In this document: one piece after another, positions 1-9,832 of the stretch
Layout of the letters: every line of letters starts with the position of its first letter
Position numbering within the stretch: position 1 is the first letter of the stretch
Assembly (NCBI GenBank): GCA_958295665.1
Contig: OY282560.1
Span: forward strand, 29,501,992-29,565,991
DNA length: 64,000 nucleotides
Origin: Tipula vernalis
Taxonomy: Eukaryota; Arthropoda; Insecta; Diptera; Tipulidae
Direction of reading: 5' to 3'
Made by a program: the position numbers and the translations under genes
Notes under the pieces: generated by a model
Database searches by the model: none
Told to the model about the DNA's origin: nothing
The model's input: only the letters and a program-made list of their open reading frames with translations

Positions 1-335
1 TCAGAAATGACAGCACCACTAAAGTAATTAATGAAAAAGAACATCAGTTTCGTTTGGGAACACGATCAGTAGTAAGCATTCGAAAACCCCAAACAGTCAT
101 TAAGCTCAGCTCCAGTTCTTATATATTTTGATGTTAATGCAGGCATAAAATTAACGGTCGATGCAAGTCAGAAAGCAGTAGGTACGGTGCTTCCGCAAGA
201 AGATCACCCGCGTTTGCATACGTATCAAAGGCTGTAACACAAGATCAACAGAACTATCCTCAGATAGAAAAAGAAGCATTAGCCATAAAATTCGCTTGGA
301 AAAGGTTCCACGAGTATATTTATGGGAAAATCTAA
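1..335 (+). pseudogene. Ty3/gypsy RNase H fragment, decayed
   Basis: Translating across several stops and frame changes gives the end of a gypsy reverse transcriptase (SEMTAPLK) followed by RNase H. The block KLTVDASQKAVGTVL carries the first catalytic Asp, then come a degraded AYVSKAVTQDQQNYPQI, EKEALAIKFAWKRFHEYIYG and a break. The same family recurs at 13330 with almost the same junction text (EMTAPLRQLL). The fragment runs off the window start, so its upstream extent is unknown. There is no intact reading frame and it is not expected to make protein. The family call is firm; the exact 3' edge near 335 is approximate. Confidence 0.8.
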
Positions 336-339
336 CAAT

Positions 340-650
340 ATTACCAAATTTTGCTGCGATCAAAGTAGGAAAGTAACGTTTGATTCGTGGTTTGCGTGAT
401 ATGAGGGCACATTCGAGGAGGTTGGAAAAAAACTTGACGACAAGGCCAAAGTGCGGTTGTTGTTGTTGAAATTGAGCCCAGTAGAGCACGAGAAATATAA
501 AAATTTGATTTTGCCGAAAAATCAAAAACATGTGTCATTTGCGCCTACGGTGAAAGTGTTAAGTAAAATTTTCGGTATTCAAGAATCGCATGTTAACATT
601 CGATACCGGTGTTTAACCATGACAAAGGCTCCAAAAGAAAATTAATCTAC
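340..650 (+). pseudogene. Ty3/gypsy gag, N-terminal part (second element)
   Basis: Coding remains of a gypsy-type Gag. The frame reads TFDSWFA, a stop, then EEVGKKLDDKAKVRLLLLKL, then VEHEKYKNLILPKN and NIRYRCLTMTKAPKEN. These match the usual arthropod gypsy Gag order: a Trp/Tyr-rich start, the KVRLLL-KL block, the EHEKY-ILPK block and RY-CL. The frame breaks at about 645, where a LINE fragment is inserted, and Gag resumes at about 1346 with the expected next block. No zinc knuckle lies in this part. It belongs with the pol remains up to 4010. Confidence 0.75.
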
Positions 651-1345
651 CAGCTCCGTAACCTTTCAGTAGGGTGCGCATTATGTGATCTGTTCTGGTC
701 ATGTATTAGACAGCTGCGTGATGGGTATAATTGTGTAAGGGGTCACCTGTTCACAATTCGCAAGTGTATGTGCTGCCTCCTCGTGGCAACCACTGATAAC
801 TGGCCATTTGGTAAATTTTTGGCCATTTGGCACAGGCTAAAGTACAGCGCTAAAGGAGAAAACCTTGACAAAAAACCCTAATCTAAGGTGGAACAACATA
901 TGCTGATGGATGAATGGCTGATAGGTTAATCAGTCCAAAGCGTGCGGATTCTGGATATCAGGCACCCTCCAGTTTTATTTAGCCTTGCTGTAGTAAAGCT
1001 GCGGGTGACCTACAGGCGAAATTGCAATTCCCAGCAACTCATAAGAGTAAAATCAAACGGAAGACAGCAGGGATAGGAATATACGGGAGTGGACAGCCCT
1101 CTCGAAGTCCTTGGGTTGCAATGCTACCGTATTTCTAGCGGAATTACGTGCTATAGCAAACATCTAGGAGGGAGAGCAATAAGCCCAGATAGTATTTATC
1201 ACGTACCGGCTGGCAGTATTATCAAGTTCATTAAGAACTTGAATATTGACTGGACGGGTAATTAAGCAGGGTCCTGCACAATAGATCTTTTAGGTCGCAA
1301 TGCGAGGTGGCTTATCGCCCAATAATAATAATGAAATGGAAGTGA
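650..1345 (+). mobile_element. RNase H-bearing (I-type) LINE 3' fragment inserted in gypsy gag
   Basis: A degenerate LINE tail. Around 1060-1150 a frame-shifting RNase H start is visible (AGIGIYGSGQP, then LG-NAT-F-AEL). This jumps directly to the protein C-terminus at 1162-1264 (HLGGRAISPDSIYHVPAGS, ending LNIDWTGN and a stop). The 3' end is CGAGGTGGCTTATCGCCC followed by an AATAATAATAAT tail, the simple tail typical of I-group LINEs. The same 3' end occurs on the other strand at 38356-38403 and 40496-40770, which supports one family. The middle of the RNase H and the Cys-rich region are deleted. The insertion splits the gypsy Gag; I could not settle a target site duplication. Confidence 0.7.
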
Positions 1346-2047
1346 ATCGGCACATTGCGAACATTTTAATTTGAAAGGGTTAAGTATGGATAAATTTAAG
1401 TGTTTAATGTTTGTATTCTGCCTTCATTCAGGATCAGATGACGATATACGGGCACATCTCTTTTCAAAATTGGCATCGACAGTACCAACGGATGTGATGG
1501 ACTTGGACAAATTGGTAAACGAAGCTCAACGCACAATTAATCTGAAGCGGAACATAGCAATGATTGGTAAAAATTCAGCGGGTGCCTCACGCCAACTAGC
1601 AGCAACTATGAATTCAGTAAACAAACCTATAATGGAAAAAAGCGAAATAAAAATAGTGAAGATCTACAAAAGCCAAAACCTCCATGCTGATCATGTGGAT
1701 AGATGCATTTCTACTGTGATTGCGATTTTGCTAAGCACAAGTATTCCAAGTGTCACAAAATAGAGCAGAAGAAAGGTTATTGTGAGTGTTTTGAAAAAAA
1801 AGAAGGTGCAAGCGCAGAAGTGTACGGTGTCGTCAAAAATGCACAGAACAAAGCTGGTTTTGCGCAAGTCAACAAAGTGGATTGTTCCAATAAGAGACGT
1901 TACACCACAATTTTCATCGGCAACATGCAAGGTTTAGGTATTGATATCTGCGATGCATTAAGATTATGGTTCATACCTCTGAATACGATTTGCTATAGTG
2001 TAGCTGTATTATTCGATGCTAAAACGGAAATTAGCAGTCTTCAATAA
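1346..2047 (+). pseudogene. Ty3/gypsy gag C-terminal part, zinc knuckles and protease remnant
   Basis: Gag resumes after the LINE with VNRHCEHFNLKGLSMDKFKC, then SDDDIRAHLFSKLA and NEAQRTINLKRNIAMI. This is the standard second half of the gypsy Gag seen in the 340-650 piece. At about 1690-1800, in another frame, comes a Cys/His knuckle region (MHFYCDCDFAKHKYSKCHKI, then GYCECF). A frame through 2047 contains RRYTTIFIGNMQ, the usual lead-in to the aspartic protease, but the DTG core is missing. Several frameshifts and stops are present. Not functional. Confidence 0.7.
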
Positions 2048-2049
2048 AA

Positions 2050-2740
2050 ATTTTCCAAAAATCAAAACACATTTAAATCTAAAGAAGGCGCGAGACCAAT
2101 TTTTTGGCCAAAGCTACGCTTTTCAAAGCATTACCTGAAATTGAAGAAGAACTGATATGGCGTGAGAGATACGGAACCAATTCACCAGTCGATTTCTCAG
2201 ACTGGGCAGCTCCTATTGTTGTAGCTTCCAAACCAAGCGGAAAAATTAGGATTTGTGGCGATTATTCCACAGGATTAAATGAGGCACTTCAGCCTCACCA
2301 ATATCCTTTGCAAGTACCAGCCGATATATTTGCTACACTATCCAATCGCATAGACTTTTCACTTCCAACATAATCACTATTAATACTCATAAAGGGTTTG
2401 GCACATTCAATCGATTATGCCAGGGGTAAAAGCAGCACCAGGAGATAACGTTTCAGTATATTTAGATGATATCATGATAAACAATAAGGATGGGCAAAGT
2501 CATATCGAAACATTAAAGAAAGTGTTTCAATGGTTAAAAGAGTACGGATCCCGCATTAAAATTGCTAAATGCAAGTTTTTGTTGCCTGAGATCAAATATT
2601 TAGGGAAAATTGTAGATCGTCATGTTTTATGTCGAGATCCGGCTAATATCGAAAAAATAAAAAATTTACTAGTTCCAGAAAACGTCAGTCAACTCAGATC
2701 AACATCAATAGTCGTTCAATAAGTTTCATCAATTCGCGTG
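2050..2740 (+). pseudogene. Ty3/gypsy reverse transcriptase, internally deleted
   Basis: Two frames carry RT. The first (2104-2373) has ALPEIEEELIWRERYG, DFSDWAAPIVVASKPSGKIR and ICGDYSTGLNEAL. The second (2417-2722) has VSVYLDDIMINNKDG with the YLDD catalytic motif, then FQWLKEYGSRIKIAKCKFLL and IKYLGKIVD. Between them the segment with the first catalytic Asp and the SPF/ASP block is missing, so a few hundred bases are deleted. Position and orientation fit the same gypsy element as the Gag pieces upstream. Confidence 0.8.
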
Positions 2741-2759
2741 ATAGCAGACATTTCGCAAG

Positions 2760-3060
2760 ATTACCTTTGGACATAATCGCTCATACTTATCCCAATGGTA
2801 GCGAAAAACTCATCATGCAGGCGGTCAGGTCACTCGCTTCATCGTTACATTCACGAGAGAAAATTTATGCTCTTTCTTAACTGACCACAAGCCACTTTTA
2901 TTCATTTTTCGTTCAAAATCAGGTATTCCCGTGTATACGGCCAACAGACTACAGAGATGTTCATTGACGCTTATGCTGTATGATTTTGACATCGAATATA
3001 TCAATACAAAAGATTTCGGATATGTCTCATTTTTAGGTTAATCGCATCACACCCGAAATT
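2760..3060 (+). pseudogene. Ty3/gypsy RNase H remnant
   Basis: Scrambled frames carry the second half of a gypsy RNase H: LTDHKPLLFIFRSKSGIPV, then TANRLQRCS, LMLYDFDIEYINTKDFGYV. The first catalytic Asp block is not recognisable. It continues the pol order RT, RNase H, integrase of the surrounding element and is clearly dead. Confidence 0.65.
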
Positions 3061-3224
3061 TTACGAAGAATGAATCATCGCTTGTACCACAATAAATCAT
3101 CGAGGAAGATTTTGAAAATATTAGGCCAGATTAGGCCATACACAACAAAAATAAATCCAAAAAGCGACTGAACGTAGCAAAACTCTTAGCGTGATCATCG
3201 GATACATTCAAAATAGTATTGTAG

Positions 3225-4010
3225 ATGTGTTGCCATATTTTGTTCGAAAGGAGGCATTGTCAAGGAGGACATATTAGAATCAAGCGCACGAAAACAGTAA
3301 TAAGAAGTTATGCTTTCTGGCCCAACATTGATAAGGTTATTATAGACTACGTAAAACAACGCCATAGTTGTGCAAATACAGCAAACGTACCGGTAAAGAC
3401 TCTACATTACAATCTTGGCCTCTACCATCAGCTGCAGTAGAACGGATTTATATGGACATTGCAGGTTCAATTGAGGGGAAATTCTATTTGGTGATTGTCG
3501 ATGCTTTCTACAAATGGCCAGAATTACATCATCCGATGTCATCGATAAACTTATGTCAGTTTTCACAAATTTCGGTGATTGCAAATAACTTGTGACTGGA
3601 TAACGGCACACAGTTTACCAGTGCAAAATTTAATGAGTTCATCGAGTTCAGAGGCATTACACATTTTAAAACGGCACCATAACATCCTTAGTCTAACGTC
3701 CAGGCTGAGAGATTTGTGGACACGTTAAAACGTACCCTTAAAAAAATTTCAGTTGTCTACTGAAAAGCTCAACACATTTTTGCAAACTTATAGAGCTATT
3801 CCAAACCGGAACTTAGAGAATGGATTGTCACCTGCAGAGTGGTTCGTTGGAAGCAGAATTTTTACGACACTTGATCTTCTCAAACCTCAGTCATCAGGAA
3901 GAAACATTACGGTGAACGAGAAGCAGAAACAACAGTTTAATAGACTTCATGCAGCTAAACATCGATCGTACAACCCAAAGCTTATTCGAGTAGCGGTGAA
4001 ATTATAGAAA
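3225..4010 (+). pseudogene. Ty3/gypsy integrase, broken into three frames
   Basis: Integrase remains follow in order. The zinc-binding domain reads RSYAFWPNIDKVIIDYVKQ, RHSCANTANVPVK at 3290-3400. The first catalytic block reads WPLPSAAVERIYMDIAGSIE and FYLVIVDAFYKWPE at 3410-3530. A LDNGTQFTSAKFNEFIEF stretch follows around 3596-3650 and an AERFVDTLKRTLKK stretch at 3700-3745. The distal domain is 3753-4007 (NTFLQTYRAIPNRNLENGLS, PAEWFVGSRI). Frameshifts separate the three ORFs. After the stop at 4007 only about 100 bases of possibly related sequence follow, and I could not identify the 3' LTR. Confidence 0.8.
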
Positions 4011-4019
4011 AAATTGGCT

Positions 4020-4640
4020 AAGTAAATTATAATGTTTTAATGGAAAGCAATACCAAATCAAGATTAATTCATTCTCAGACTAATCAGTTTAGGGATCACA
4101 CGTCGAACGATGTTCAGTAACAATCCTATGATTGCTACAGGAAGATGTAGGTGCTATTTTCTATTTCTGGTTATTTCTAGCTCATTCAAAATATATGCCA
4201 CTAAAAAAGTGGGCTTTATAACGGAATCAGACAGTCGTTTTATGAAGCCAGTAAATGGAATATTGTTGTTATTCTGCGCTCATGGCTAACATCTATGTGT
4301 AGCTCTGTCAACAAGAAGACCAAAAATGGAGACCAAAGACAGGTCACCCCCTAGTATTTCTTACAATGTCTCATTAGACAATCATTAATTTACACCGTAA
4401 CAAAAACTTTTTTTTTTTATAAACCACGAACACAAGACTTTATCTTTATGGCTTTTATAATTTTGTATTCGATTCCACACTTTTGAAGCTTTTATTTGAT
4501 TGGATTTGTACGTTGTTTACATAAGAGATTAATTTCAGCAACAATAACGGTATATAACGTAAAAAACAGGTAGACAAGAATTTCAATAAATATTAGAAAT
4601 CAATTTGTTAGCCGATCATAATAATATTAGAAGTCAAACA
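4020..4640. other. Intergenic, possible remains of gypsy 3' end
   Basis: No coding frame is recognisable. The first 300 bases may contain the 3' untranslated region or LTR of the gypsy element, but I could not pair them with a 5' copy. From about 4380 the sequence is AT-rich and leads into the promoter region of the small secreted-protein gene. Confidence 0.4.
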
Positions 4641-4642
4641 GT

Positions 4643-4649
4643 TATAAAG
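4643..4649 (+). promoter_or_regulatory. Candidate TATA box for the small secreted-protein gene
   Basis: TATAAAG lies 107 bases upstream of the ATG at 4756. A start site about 30 bases downstream (near 4672) would give a 5' leader of roughly 80 bases that contains no upstream ATG. A second TATA-like string, TATATAA, is at 4551-4557. This rests on motif and spacing only. Confidence 0.35.
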
Positions 4650-4755
4650 TTCTGTGAACGGTCGAAGAGAAGTTGAGTGAATTTTTTGAGTGAAAAGTAG
4701 TTTTTGTTAACCAAAAAAAAAAAAAATAAAAATAAAAAAAGACAAAAGTGATAAA

Positions 4756-5481
4756 ATGTATAAAGTTGGTGTTTTTATTTTGGTGGTCATTTTAAATTTG
4801 TCATTGATCGAATGTGCAACCACAGGTCAAGAAGCTTTTGATCTAGTACCTTATAAATGTATTTTTTAAAATCCATTTTGATTTAAAAAGCAAATAAAAT
4901 TAATTGATTGTTGTTTTTTGTGCTGCACACATATATTTGTAGATCGTGATATATTTATTCGTTTACACTTGGCATTGGGATTAATCAAAACGGATCAAAG
5001 ATATTCACAAGCATTTTCATTGTCCGATGCCCTAGGAGTTTCGGACGAAACAGTTGAACAATTAAAGGTAAACTAAAATTAAATTGATTATTGTTTATTT
5101 ATACTGTTGCAGGTAAACATCATCTTATCTAAATAACCCAATTTTACTGTGCGACCAACATTTAATTCCGCAGTTAAAATGTTATTGCAGCTACTATCAG
5201 TTTTATTAATTTATAATTATTTAGACAATTTAACAACACTTTAGTTTACTATAATAAAAATTTATATTTGTTATAAAATTATTGATTGCAACGGACATTC
5301 TTTCTCGTTGCAGGAACAACCCGTTCCAGATGATTTTTCTGAAAATTTATTGAACTGGGCCGAAAAAGAATTCGACTTATCAAATTATGATGTTTTTCGA
5401 ATGGTACACAATTCACAAGTATGTTTCCCCACTGGTTGTGTAGTACCGGGCGATCTTGGATCAGCGTGTTGTCCATTTTAA
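4756..5481 (+). CDS. Small secreted protein, family not recognised (3 exons)
   Basis: Spliced gene predicted by hand. Exon 1 is 4756-4825, exon 2 is 4943-5067, exon 3 is 5314-5481. Donors are ACAG|GTCAAG and AAAG|GTAAAC; acceptors are TTTGTAG|A and CGTTGCAG|G. Phases agree (70, 125 and 168 nt), giving 120 residues. The ATG has A at -3 and no ATG precedes it in the likely leader. Residues 1-20 form a signal peptide (MYKVGVFILVVILNLSLIEC), probably cut near 20-22. The mature part is acidic, with an amphipathic middle (LHLALGLIKTDQRYSQAF, then SDALGVSDETVEQLK) and a Cys-bearing tail: VCFPTGC, then SACCPF at the end, so four Cys that could form two disulfides. No transposon feature is present, and a poly(A) signal follows. 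It could be a hormone, salivary or immune-type peptide, but the sequence does not say which. The gene model is good; the function is unknown. Confidence 0.75.
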
Positions 5482-5556
5482 AGTTGTGGCCAAGCATATA
5501 AAAAAAAATAATCGAAGTTTATGTCTTTTAATTGTAAAAAATTTGTGTAATATAAT

Positions 5557-5562
5557 AATAAA
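5557..5562 (+). other. Poly(A) signal of the small secreted-protein gene
   Basis: AATAAA lies 76 bases after the stop codon of the three-exon gene, in a T/A-rich stretch typical of insect 3' ends. Confidence 0.55.
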
Positions 5563-5909
5563 ACCAATTATTTTTTTTAAGTACATAAATACGTTTACAT
5601 TTTTGATTGACATGAGCGGAAAACTATAATAAATATTTGTTATTTTATTTTATCATTGGCTATATAATGTAAGATTAAATGCGGCTACTATCAACTATAA
5701 GTTTTTTTTATTATCGCATTTGTTTATTATCGTAATCGCAACTATATTGTTTCAGGGAAAATAAGGTAGGTGCGGTTTGGAAAACTTTTCAAAAACTTTT
5801 CTTCCACATTATTATGGGTTGAAGGTTTGAGTCTTGGCTAAATTGCATAAATTTACTTATAGTTTATTAGTTAATAGGATTTAGACAAAATTGTTGAAGT
5901 TTATTATTG
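5563..5909. other. AT-rich intergenic stretch
   Basis: No gene, repeat boundary or RNA seen. It separates the 3' end of the secreted-protein gene from the MITE at 5910. Confidence 0.4.
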
Positions 5910-6157
5910 CTGCGTTCCATTTAACGTGGCAAAGTACACACAAGTACTTCTGACTGCACGCAGCTACTCTTGCTAAATTTTATGAGTAGTTTGCTTTTCG
6001 AATTTATGGCGACTTCGTTACCAGAATATTTAGTACAACTAATCCATATTATTTTAATGCAATAATAATGTTTAACAACAAACAATAATTGCTGCGTTTC
6101 ATTTGACGTGGCAAAGTACAAATAAGTACTTGGGAGTAGATGGTAAATGGAACGCAG
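5910..6157. repeat. MITE-like element with 14-bp perfect terminal inverted repeats
   Basis: CTGCGTTCCATTTA at 5910-5923 is the exact reverse complement of 6144-6157. Inside, the left end is repeated in direct orientation at about 6091-6131 (CTGCGTTTCATTTGACGTGG and onward to AAGTACTT), 181 bases after the first copy, so the element has an internal duplication. No coding capacity. The target site duplication is not clear. A small non-autonomous DNA transposon is the simplest reading. Confidence 0.6.
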
Positions 6158-6317
6158 AAAATTAGTTGTGAAAATAAAATTTAATTTAAAAAAATGTACG
6201 TGCAACGTGGAAAGTTGAAAAATTAATTATTAATTTGAAAACTGATCAGCCATTTCTTACCGATTAGTTATACTAAATATTCGTGTAAATAAATTCGTGT
6301 AAATAAAAAAAAGCATA
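6158..6317. other. AT-rich spacer
   Basis: Contains a short direct repeat (AATTCGTGTAAATAA-type) near 6280-6306 and nothing else recognisable. It lies between the MITE and the first tRNA-like repeat. Confidence 0.35.
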
Positions 6318-6357
6318 GTCGGAAGTTTCAAGAATCGAACTCCAAACACACATCACT
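6318..6357 (-). repeat. tRNA-like repeat fragment with B box (minus)
   Basis: The minus strand reads GTGTGTTTGGAGTTCGATTC and then TTGAAACTTCCGAC. GGAGTTCGATTC is close to the internal B-box of a tRNA gene (GGTTCGANNCC). The same 40 bases recur at 13261-13300 on the plus strand with near identity, and a more divergent copy is at 6649-6709. No full cloverleaf, so not a tRNA gene. Best read as the end of a tRNA-derived SINE or foldback family. Confidence 0.55.
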
Positions 6358-6429
6358 GGAGATGTCACCATATCGACATATTATAGACACATTTGTTTTG
6401 ATTGCATAAAACAAACAATAGCATGTATA

Positions 6430-6500
6430 AGATGTGATAGCCGAGGTAGTAAGGTGATGGAGTGGAGTGAAGAAGGTCTGGAGTTCGAATCTAAGCAAAG
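6430..6500 (+). repeat. tRNA-Ser/Leu-like SINE head
   Basis: The plus strand reads TGATAGCCGAGGTAGTAAGG followed by TGATGGAGT, much like the D-arm and anticodon-arm start of a class II tRNA (Ser/Leu). It ends with GGTCTGGAGTTCGAATCTAA, which holds a good B box (GAGTTCGAATC, 6481-6491). A-box candidate: TAGCCGAGGTA, 6438-6448. Pairing of the acceptor stem is lost and no long variable arm is convincing. Probably a tRNA-derived SINE head, possibly able to recruit Pol III. Confidence 0.5.
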
Positions 6501-6648
6501 CTAACGAAAAAATTTGTTTTTAGATGAAAAGTTTTGAATTGGGGATAATCCGAGAAGAATAATCGGGATCGAGATCGCTACAAAAAAAAATTTGGTAAAA
6601 TTCGTGGAAATAAAAAAAAAATCAAATTTTTGCTTAAAAAAAAAATAA

Positions 6649-6709
6649 AGTTGGAAGTTTGAAGAATCGAACTCCAAACCTTTCGCACACTACTCCTTCG
6701 TCTTACTAC
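6649..6709 (-). repeat. Outer end of the foldback left arm, cut off by the LINE
   Basis: Minus strand: a B-box-like GGAGTTCGATTC, preceded by AGTAAGACGAAGGAG. It pairs with the plus-strand right arm at 13254-13300. The last 17 bases, CTCCTTCGTCTTACTAC (6693-6709), are repeated with two differences at 11976-11993. That repeat is the target site duplication of the LINE inserted here. Joining 6709 to 11994 restores the arm order seen at 13230-13262. Confidence 0.65.
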
Positions 6710-7056
6710 TTTTTTTTTTTTTTTTTTTTAAATATGGTTCTTTATTTAGCATTTTTTTTTTTACAATTTTCGATGACAAAAGAATATTAAAAGAAAATTC
6801 AAGGTCTGTTATACATTTTGAAAGCTTTAGTCCTTATAGGATTCTCAAGTTTAATTATTTACTAAAGTTTTTCTTATTTTTATGATCCCTATTATTCTAT
6901 CAACTAGATTCTAATCTCAGTGAGAGTATTTCCGCTTCGTGCCGGCATAAAATTTGCTACATTAAACATTGTCGTTTTTTACTTTCTTATATAATATTAA
7001 AAACTTATAACCTAATAAATAAATAAAAATCTAAAATCTTGGATCGAAAATCTTGG

Positions 7057-8274
7057 CTAATGGAGCCACCAATATTTTTCTTTTCTTTTTATGAAGTTTA
7101 AATGATCCATTCTTCTAAATGCCGTGCTGAATCTTAGATGGTCATTTGGATTGTTAAATTTTGTCTCCTCGAATCCTTTTTCGGTCGGCCTTCTTTGTAT
7201 ATGGTAAATTAACGGAACTTGTTCTGTATTCTGGATGTAACCTATTTTATCTAAATAAATGAATGCTTCTGGACCAGGTATATTCCTCATTTGTATCGAA
7301 CTTTCTATAATTCGTTCATCCGTATAATATAATCCGTACGTTAAGGAGTTATTGAGTTGTGCTGTGGCGCGTCTAATGTGTTCTCTTATTAAGTTAATGA
7401 TATGTAGATCAATCCTTTTTGCATCGAAGTTCCCGTATTGGGTTTGATTAGATATGTAATGTTTATATTGTGTCTCCGCTTTTCGATATTTTCCGACACA
7501 CACCCTTATACATTTTCTTTCAAATTTCCTTAGCCGCTCCATATAACTGGCACTACAATTATACCATATGGGGCCACCATATGTTAAAATCGGTCTTATT
7601 AATGATAAGTAACATATTCGTTTTACGTTACTGTTGAGATATGACGAATAAAATAGTTTTCTGTTACTTATGAACGCTTTTTTGGCTTTGTCAATTTGAA
7701 TATTAATGTGTTGATTTAGGTATCCAAAATGATCAATATTTATACCTAAGTATTTCACAATTTTTTGTTGTTTCAATTCACTGTTATTCACTTTGATTTT
7801 GAATTTTTTCCAATTTTTCTTTGTGTCGGTGTTCGCTAATTGTACCGGTCTTCTAAAGAGTATTGCTTCACATTTCTTTTCATTAATTCTTATGTGCCAT
7901 GTGTGTAGGTACTTGATGGAGAATTCAACCGCCTCCTGTATTGATTCCTTTATGTTTGCAATTTTGTGGTTGGCACAGTAAATGACTAAGTCATCAGCGT
8001 AGGCAATGGTGTTTAAATCTGCAGTGTTCAATTTTGGATTTAATATTAAATTTTTTATGTACAGATTAAATAACACCGGCGCATTTATCATTCCTTGCTG
8101 TAATCCATTTTCAACTCGAAACATGTGATTTGATGTCTCCTCCCCATCAGTGACCACAAATCTACGTCCAAATAGCATATCTGCCAAGATCAACAGTATA
8201 TCTTGTTCCACTTTTATTTTGTGCAATTTAAAAAGTAGCCCATCTAGCCAAACTGACTCAAACGCTTTTTCCAT
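7057..8274 (-). pseudogene. Jockey-type ORF2, RT catalytic part and C-terminus
   Basis: This 405-residue open frame starts inside the RT domain at MEKAFESVWLDGL, which carries the first RT block. Residues 55-75 hold the ENGLQQGMINAPVLFNLY block, and residues 91-96 hold AYADDL with the two catalytic Asp. The thumb follows (VKYLGINIDHFGYLNQHINI) and the Jockey C-terminal region with IRPILTYGGPIWYNC and RKCIRVCVGKYRK. It ends at the stop at 7057, about 330 bases before the poly(A). The frame directly upstream (near 8275-8400) reads toward it (ICTGAVLIDMEKAF), so the start here is only a frameshift artefact, not a true initiation. Confidence 0.85.
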
Positions 8275-8397
8275 GTCAATTAAAACAGCGCCCGTGCATA
8301 TGTTTTTATTGAGATTGTTATTGATATCTGAAGTTAATTTTGCTGTAGCGCATCAATGTGCTTTTGAATTTTATTATTAATGATTATTTCGTAAACC

Positions 8398-9690
8398 TTA
8401 CTGAAATTTGAGAGTAAGCTGATTGGCATAGTTTTGCGCGTTAGTTGGATCTTTATTTTTTTTTAATATTGGAAATATTCTTGCAATTTTCCAACATGTA
8501 GGAAAGGACCGATTATTTAGTAAATTATTATATATTGTGCACAGCTCTGCAACGATTTCATCTGGGAGGTGCTTCAATATTATACTTGCGATTTTGTCCA
8601 CACCAAATGATTTCTTATTGTTCGAACAATGTAGGATTGCTTTCAGTTCCTGTTGTGAAATAAAATAATTTTGTGTTGAGGGTTCAACTTCATTTGCTAT
8701 ATTTTGATGAGAGAATTGAAATTTAGCGCTGTTTTGTGCTTGTTGATCTTTCAAGTTTTGTGCATATTGGGTGACTATGTTTTCAAGCGAGCTGTTAATT
8801 GAACTTGAATTTCCTTTTGACTGTTTCTCTATGTAGTAGCCTAAAATGTCAAGGTTTTCCCGAGTGTTGTAGCTCTTATAATTTCGATTCACTTTAGGCA
8901 TAGCATTCCAATCAATGTTTAAGTCTCCCATACAAGCTATCTCTGTATCATTAATCTCAATTTGATTTACGTTTTTAGAGTTTTTTGCTCTATTTATTTG
9001 TTTTATTTGCGAAAACATTTTTGCACCTGGCCTGATTTTTTCGATTTTATTTTTCCAATATTGATTAACTTGTATCTTTATGTTTTGTTCAATAAGCTCG
9101 TTTGTTCTTTTTATTTGCGCTTTTAAGGTGATAATTTGCTGATTTGATATTGGTGAACCTTGCCTTTTTAATCTTTTGATTTGGGATATTAGATAGCTTT
9201 TGTGTCTATATAACTTCTCTATCGTTCTGTTAGTGTAGCACTGCATGTTATTTTTACGTCTAATCCTGGGAGCAGTTTTTATTATTGTTTGGTTGACGAG
9301 ATGTGTTAACGTGCTAATGGATGCTTCTATTTCTTCGTTTGATAAGTTTCTATCGTTCGGTGTTATCACTTGCTGCCCACTATCTCTCAGATGTCGACAG
9401 TACGCCTTTTTCATTTTATTTGACCACCATATCCAGTTAGTGACTGTGAAATGATTTGCGTTCTGCATTTCCTGTAAATTCTCTTCTGTATGCTCGATAC
9501 CTTCACTTATTATCTCGATTGCTTTATGGTCGCTGTCATATCGATGCGACGGAATTTCCCCTTGTCCGTTTGTTCTGATTTTCAGCCTATGATCCGCGAT
9601 CGCCAAGTCTAGATAGCTACCTGCTGCTGGATATGTAGGGGCATCAGGCTTATACATTTTTGATCGGTATGTAAATCCGGTATTAGTCAA
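8398..9690 (-). pseudogene. Jockey-type ORF2, endonuclease C-terminus and RT N-terminal part
   Basis: A 430-residue frame. It begins in the endonuclease C-terminal region (the frame just upstream reads GDINAKHANWGNSSENKRG, a conserved block) and continues to LDLAIADHRLK and HRYDSDHKAIEI, the S/D-H ending of APE-type endonucleases. A Lys/Asn-rich linker follows, then the RT start (KSFGVDKIASIILKHLP, then CWKIARIFPILKKNKDPTN). The frame is lost at about 8400 in the PISLLSNFSKVYE block and resumes in another frame near 8275. Confidence 0.8.
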
Positions 9691-9832
9691 CCATCGGTTT
9701 AGTATTATACCTCTTTTGTTTTCAGATGAGTTCCCCCAATTTGCATGTTTAGCGTTTATGTCTCCCGCGATAATATAATAGTTGTTTGTATTAATTAAAT
9801 TTAAACTTTGAAATATTTGGTTCCATTCCGCT

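Noticed and set aside
4756..4869. A single-exon 37-residue peptide starting at 4756
   Set aside because: Reading through the first donor gives a stop soon after, while splicing at ACAG|GTCAAG joins two further exons in phase with a coherent 120-residue product.
6430..6500. A functional tRNA-Ser or tRNA-Leu gene
   Set aside because: A-box and B-box-like strings are present but the acceptor stem does not pair and the variable arm is not formed. Treated as a tRNA-derived repeat.
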